From NCBI GenBank assembly GCA_903897155.1, contig CAIUAO010000088.1:1-8260 (forward strand): a stretch of DNA of 8,260 nucleotides. The letters are read 5' to 3'. The stretch's first letter is position 1, and each line of letters opens with the position of its first letter. The notes under the pieces were generated by a model. It ran no database searches and had not been told where the DNA came from. It saw nothing but the letters and a program-made list of their open reading frames with translations. Positions 5,680 through 8,260 of this stretch are shown piece by piece. The stretch is from an uncultured Actinomycetes bacterium (GTDB taxonomy: Bacteria; Actinomycetota; Actinomycetes; Nanopelagicales; Nanopelagicaceae). A program made the position numbers and the translations under genes.

Positions 5680-7332
5680 ATGCCAGAATTTAATTACGAG
5701 GATCTGCTGCCTATCGGCGCTGATGAAACCGAATACCGCCTGCTTACACAAGAAGGCGTCTCTACTTTTACCGCTGAAGGTATGGAGTTTTTGAAAGTAA
5801 CACCTGAGGCAATTCAACAACTCACCGCAGAAGCGATCCACGATACTTCTCACTTCTTGCGTGATGCTCACCTGCAACAGCTTGCAAATATTCTTAAAGA
5901 TCCAGAGGCTTCTCCTAACGATCGTTTCGTGGCACTTGATCTGCTGAAGAATGCAAATATTTCTGCAGGCGGAGTTCTGCCTATGTGCCAAGACACTGGA
6001 ACTGCTTTGGTGATGGGCAAGAAGGGTCAACGCACGCTCACCTCTGAGAAAGATGAAGTCTCAATCTCACGCGGTGTGTATGACGCTTACACAAACTTAA
6101 ATCTTCGCTATTCACAGCTTGCTCCTGTGACAACATGGGAAGAGAAGAACACCGGTAATAACTTGCCCGCTCAAGTGGAGATCTATTCTGATAGCGAGCA
6201 CCCAAACGAATATAACTTCCTCTTTATTGCTAAGGGCGGCGGCTCTGCCAACAAATCATTTCTCTACCAAGAGACCAAAGCAGTACTCAACCCTGCCTCA
6301 TTTATGGCATGGCTGGATGAAAAACTTCGCTCTATTGGCACAGCAGCATGTCCTCCTTATCACCTAGCAATCGTGATTGGTGGAACCAGCGCTGAGCACA
6401 CTGTGAAAACAGCAAAGCTTGCAAGTACTAAGTATTTAGATTCACTTCCAACATCTGGAAATGCGCAAACAGGTCATGGCTTTCGCGACCTGGCACTTGA
6501 AGAAGAGGTCTTAAAACTTACCCGCACTTTAGGAATTGGCGCGCAATTTGGTGGAAAGTATTTCTGTCACGATGTGAGAGTCGTTCGCCTGCCTCGCCAT
6601 GGAGCATCTCTTCCTATTGCGATTGCTGTTTCGTGTTCTGCTGATCGCCAAATAAAAGGCAAGATCACAAAAGAGGGCGTATTTCTTGAGAAATTAGAGC
6701 GTGACCCTGCTCATTTCTTGCCTGATACAACAGATGAACATCTAGAGGGGCAAGCAGTCAAGATTGATCTCAATCAACCTATGGCTGATGTTCTCAAGGC
6801 GCTTTCTGCTCATCCGATTAAAACACGTGTTGAACTCAGCGGAACGCTGGTTGTTGCTCGAGATTTAGCTCATGCAAAGATCAAAGAACTTATTGATAGT
6901 GGAAAACCTTTGCCTTCTTACCTGAAAGATCATGCTGTCTATTACGCAGGACCTGCAAAGACTCCTGTTGGCTATGCCTCGGGTTCCTTTGGGCCAACAA
7001 CTGCCGGGCGCATGGATTCTTATGTGGAGCAATTTCAATCTCTTGGTGGATCGATGATCATGCTTGCTAAAGGAAATCGCTCCAAGCAAGTAACAGATTC
7101 ATGCAAAAAGTATGGGGGTTTCTATTTAGGATCAATTGGTGGGCCAGCCGCTCGTCTTGCTCAAGATTGCATCAAGAAAGTTGAAGTTTTAGATTACGCC
7201 GAACTTGGCATGGAAGCTGTCTGGAAAATTGAGATTGAAAACTTCCCAGCATTTATAGTTGTCGATGATAAGGGAAATGATTTCTTCGCTGAAACCTCAA
7301 AGCCACTGGTGATCGGCCAGAAGCCGAAATAA
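5680..7332 (+). CDS. Class I fumarate hydratase, [4Fe-4S] type, single chain
   Basis: Interconverts fumarate and L-malate in the citric acid cycle with an oxygen-sensitive [4Fe-4S] cluster, in the cytoplasm. The 550-residue length matches E. coli FumA (548), with the alpha and beta domains fused. The three cluster cysteines are Cys103 (PMCQDTGTA), Cys224 (GTAACPPYHLA) and Cys319 (AVSCSADRQ), spaced as in FumA. Other family hallmarks are KGGGSANKS (185-193), GFGPTT-like GSFGPTTAGRMDSY (435-448), KGNRSKQV (464-471) and KKYGGFYLGSIGGPAA (476-491). The start MPEFNYEDLLP is the usual N-terminus. The two-subunit tartrate dehydratases and fumarases are related, but this fused layout favours fumarase; I give no symbol because fumA and fum are both used. 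It abuts xseB directly and ends 1 bp from the convergent transglycosylase gene. No glpX lies beside it, unlike the mycobacterial arrangement I recall. Confidence 0.95.
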   Translation: MPEFNYEDLLPIGADETEYRLLTQEGVSTFTAEGMEFLKVTPEAIQQLTAEAIHDTSHFLRDAHLQQLANILKDPEASPNDRFVALDLLKNANISAGGVLPMCQDTGTALVMGKKGQRTLTSEKDEVSISRGVYDAYTNLNLRYSQLAPVTTWEEKNTGNNLPAQVEIYSDSEHPNEYNFLFIAKGGGSANKSFLYQETKAVLNPASFMAWLDEKLRSIGTAACPPYHLAIVIGGTSAEHTVKTAKLASTKYLDSLPTSGNAQTGHGFRDLALEEEVLKLTRTLGIGAQFGGKYFCHDVRVVRLPRHGASLPIAIAVSCSADRQIKGKITKEGVFLEKLERDPAHFLPDTTDEHLEGQAVKIDLNQPMADVLKALSAHPIKTRVELSGTLVVARDLAHAKIKELIDSGKPLPSYLKDHAVYYAGPAKTPVGYASGSFGPTTAGRMDSYVEQFQSLGGSMIMLAKGNRSKQVTDSCKKYGGFYLGSIGGPAARLAQDCIKKVEVLDYAELGMEAVWKIEIENFPAFIVVDDKGNDFFAETSKPLVIGQKPK

Positions 7333-7333
7333 T

Positions 7334-7909
7334 TTAGTAGTAACCAGACCAGCGATGTTTGGTCAGAGCGTTGCACGGAGTTCCGTAGCGAATCTTGATA
7401 TAGCGAAGTCCCCATCTAATCTGAGTTAAGGGGTTAGTCCGCCAGTCAGTAGCAATAACATCCATCTTTGCGGCAGGAAGTGCCTGGGCAATGCCGGTTG
7501 CTCCGCTGTAATAGTTGTGGGCTAGGAAATTCCAATGACTCTCGCGGGTCCAAAGGCTGTTCAGACAGACAAGCTCTTTCTTCTTCCAGCCGTATGCCTC
7601 GGTAGCAATGTTGTAGCCAACATGTCTTGCGCCATCTGGCGTCTTCGCTAATTCAACCTGCATCGTTGCAGCTGAAACCAAAGCCATCTCTCCGGCATCT
7701 GCTGAGGCAGCTCCGCCGAGTTCAACAACTCCGTTATTAGCGATCAGGGCTGAGCTTGGATCAACGCTGGTTGCAGTCAGGCTATCTGGGATAGAAACTG
7801 ACATGGAAAAGTTTGTTTCGGCATAGGTCGTGCTTATGGAACCGAAAAGGGAGAAGCCAAAGGCAGCCATGGCTACAAAAGCCGGCCGGCGAAACGCACT
7901 TGCCTTCAT
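7334..7909 (-). CDS. Secreted lytic-transglycosylase-like cell-wall protein
   Basis: Probable peptidoglycan-cleaving enzyme acting outside the membrane. The 191-residue product starts with a Sec signal peptide: MKASAFRRP, a hydrophobic core (about 10-24), and likely cleavage after TTYA (residue 30). A low-complexity Ser/Ala-rich linker (35-90) follows. The C-terminal domain (about 100-191) matches the small SLT-like domain common in actinobacterial secreted proteins: CLNSLWTRESHWN with likely catalytic Glu123, GATGIAQALPAAKM (137-149), WRTNPLTQIRWGLRYIKIRYG (156-176) and a terminal WSGYY. Cys115 and Cys179 could form a disulfide. I chose the ATG at 7909 rather than one 54 bp upstream because AAGGAG lies 5 nt before it and it opens directly on the signal peptide. 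It is the only gene here with a strong ribosome binding site, and it has a long structured leader. It is convergent with fumarase, 1 bp apart. Confidence 0.88.
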   Translation of the reverse strand: MKASAFRRPAFVAMAAFGFSLFGSISTTYAETNFSMSVSIPDSLTATSVDPSSALIANNGVVELGGAASADAGEMALVSAATMQVELAKTPDGARHVGYNIATEAYGWKKKELVCLNSLWTRESHWNFLAHNYYSGATGIAQALPAAKMDVIATDWRTNPLTQIRWGLRYIKIRYGTPCNALTKHRWSGYY

Positions 7910-7914
7910 CTTTG

Positions 7915-7920
7915 CTCCTT
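7915..7920 (-). promoter_or_regulatory. Strong ribosome binding site that sets the transglycosylase start
   Basis: AAGGAG on the minus strand with a 5-nt spacer (CAAAG) to the ATG at 7909. A second purine block, GGAGG (7926-7930), lies just upstream. This decides the start in favour of 7909 over 7963. It also contrasts with the other genes in the window, which lack Shine-Dalgarno sequences. Confidence 0.8.
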
Positions 7921-8000
7921 TCCTTCCTCCAAAGCCCTGCGGCTTGCTGCGCCCACGCAACACTCCCGACCCCGTTTCAAGGGTCAGATAATGGGTGGGA

Positions 8001-8015
8001 AGAGTTAGAGAGTTA
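8001..8015. repeat. Tandem AGAGTTA pair with 8-bp period
   Basis: AGAGTTA occurs twice, at 8001-8007 and 8009-8015, separated by one base. Read on the minus strand it is TAACTCT-C-TAACTCT. It lies in the leader of the transglycosylase gene and could be a protein-binding repeat or simple slippage. Confidence 0.7.
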
Positions 8016-8157
8016 CAGATTGAGCAACCTCAGACAACTTTTAAGCCGCGTGGCTAATAAAAATAATTAAAGTCACAGGAAGGCAGTGGGGTAAAAGTGC
8101 TGGTCAGCAGCGAGGAAATCCTTTATGTCCGATTTGTCGCCTCACAGGGAATGAGTG

Positions 8158-8178
8158 CCTCAGGCCACCCTCAGGCCA
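8158..8178. repeat. Exact 10-bp direct repeat, 11-bp period, at the phoH2 stop
   Basis: CCTCAGGCCA occurs at 8158-8167 and 8169-8178, separated by one C. The second copy contains the TGA stop of the minus-strand phoH2 tail, so the duplication spans the end of that gene. Confidence 0.8.
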
Positions 8179-8260
8179 TGAAGTTAATTGGCTCCTCTAG
8201 CATCTCAGTTACGAGGGCTGCAATCGGGGAGCGCTCAGATCTGGTCAAAGTAATGTGGGC
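8171..8260 (-). CDS. C-terminal tail of a probable PhoH2-type (PIN-PhoH) ATPase, cut by the window edge
   Basis: The last 29 codons of a gene entering from the right edge, ending in TGA at 8171-8173. The readable part TLTRSERSPIAALVTEML followed by EEPINFMA resembles the end of PhoH/PhoH2 proteins, where a beta strand (HITLTRS) is followed by ERSPLA and a helix. PhoH2 proteins combine a PIN ribonuclease domain with a PhoH ATPase, but neither domain's active site is inside the window. In M. tuberculosis phoH2 lies close to fumarase, which supports the assignment by context. The call rests on a short tail and remembered synteny, so it is moderate. An open plus-strand frame from GTG 8097 runs antisense through the same bases and is judged a shadow. 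Confidence 0.55.
   Translation of the reverse strand, partial: AHITLTRSERSPIAALVTEMLEEPINFMA

Larger units (their letters stand above)
7910..8170 (-). promoter_or_regulatory. Long, partly structured leader/intergenic region upstream of the transglycosylase gene
   Basis: About 260 bp with no credible gene on either strand, the longest non-coding stretch of the window. In mRNA order it holds GACA boxes 9 bp apart (8126-8138), an AT-rich block (8056-8070), a TAACTCT tandem pair (8001-8015) and then three compact hairpins. These are GACCC/GGGTC with an 8-nt loop (7968-7985), TGCG/CGCA with a TGGG loop (7948-7959), and AAGCC/GGCTT with a GCAG loop (7932-7945), followed by purine-rich SD sequences. 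TTGCTC (8022-8027) is complementary to GAGCAA (7912-7917), which overlaps the SD. GCTCAATCTG and CAGCAAGCC-GCAGG faintly recall ends of the ydaO c-di-AMP riboswitch, but its central conserved motifs are missing. No clear promoter was identified. Confidence 0.5.

Noticed and set aside
7314..7330. Possible fumarase terminator (CGGC-CAGAA-GCCG followed by AAATAATTT)
   Set aside because: The stem is only 4 bp, lies inside the coding sequence and has no real T-run.
7910..7963. Upstream ATG at 7963 for the transglycosylase
   Set aside because: It adds 18 basic residues before a normal signal peptide and would place the strong SD inside the coding sequence.
8044..8055. AGCC-GCGT-GGCT hairpin in the intergenic region
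   Set aside because: It has no T-run downstream on either strand and a short stem; chance is likely.
7813..8070. Plus-strand 85-codon frame over the transglycosylase start and leader
   Set aside because: It is antisense to a clear signal peptide, has low-complexity composition and lacks a ribosome binding site.
7910..8070. Annotating the leader outright as a ydaO c-di-AMP riboswitch
   Set aside because: Only the two ends resemble the class. The central conserved motifs are absent and the element is too short, so it is kept as a hypothesis.
8093..8109. Possible phoH2 terminator on the minus strand (TGCT-GACC-AGCA then CTTTTA)
   Set aside because: A 4-bp stem and four Ts are too weak to support a terminator call.
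8097..8260. Open plus-strand frame from GTG 8097 to the window edge (54 codons)
   Set aside because: It runs antisense through the phoH2-like tail, has a purine run too far from the GTG, and resembles no family I know. The minus-strand reading explains the bases better.

Overview
The window looks like ordinary chromosome from a streamlined, moderate-GC actinobacterium. Three things support this. The order phoH2 (tail) / fumarase / xseB-xseA / ispH / ychF resembles the arrangement I recall from Mycobacterium tuberculosis (phoH2, fum, glpX, xseB, xseA, lytB2, ychF). The secreted transglycosylase is of a type common in Actinobacteria. Several start codons sit 6-9 nt behind a TANNNT box with no Shine-Dalgarno, which is the leaderless pattern common in that phylum. 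The modest GC and very tight packing suggest a small-genome lineage such as freshwater Nanopelagicales (acI), but that placement is an inference and no marker gene proves it.

Left part (1-1689, minus strand): ychF followed by the first 201 codons of typA, joined by an ATGA overlap. These are two translation-associated P-loop NTPases. Middle left (1726-3325, plus strand): rmuC, then a small four-helix membrane protein whose start overlaps the rmuC stop. Its own 3' end overlaps the convergent ispH by 21 bp.

Centre (3305-7332): ispH (minus, last step of the MEP isoprenoid pathway) is divergent from xseA-xseB-fumA (plus). The 33-bp gap between ispH and xseA holds two back-to-back -10 boxes, each placed so that transcription would begin at the start codon. 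xseA and xseB encode both subunits of exonuclease VII. xseB abuts a class I [4Fe-4S] fumarase with no intervening base.

Right part (7334-8260, minus strand): a secreted lytic-transglycosylase-like protein with a strong Shine-Dalgarno, preceded by the only sizeable non-coding stretch (about 260 bp). That stretch holds three compact hairpins just before the ribosome binding site and two short tandem repeats. Upstream of it is the C-terminal tail of a probable PhoH2 protein, cut by the window edge.

I found no mobile element, CRISPR array, tRNA or rRNA, and no clear new multi-gene system. The most interesting unexplained piece is the structured leader of the transglycosylase gene. Next are the repeated leaderless-promoter architecture and a YchF whose usual NxxE base-recognition motif reads NVDA.
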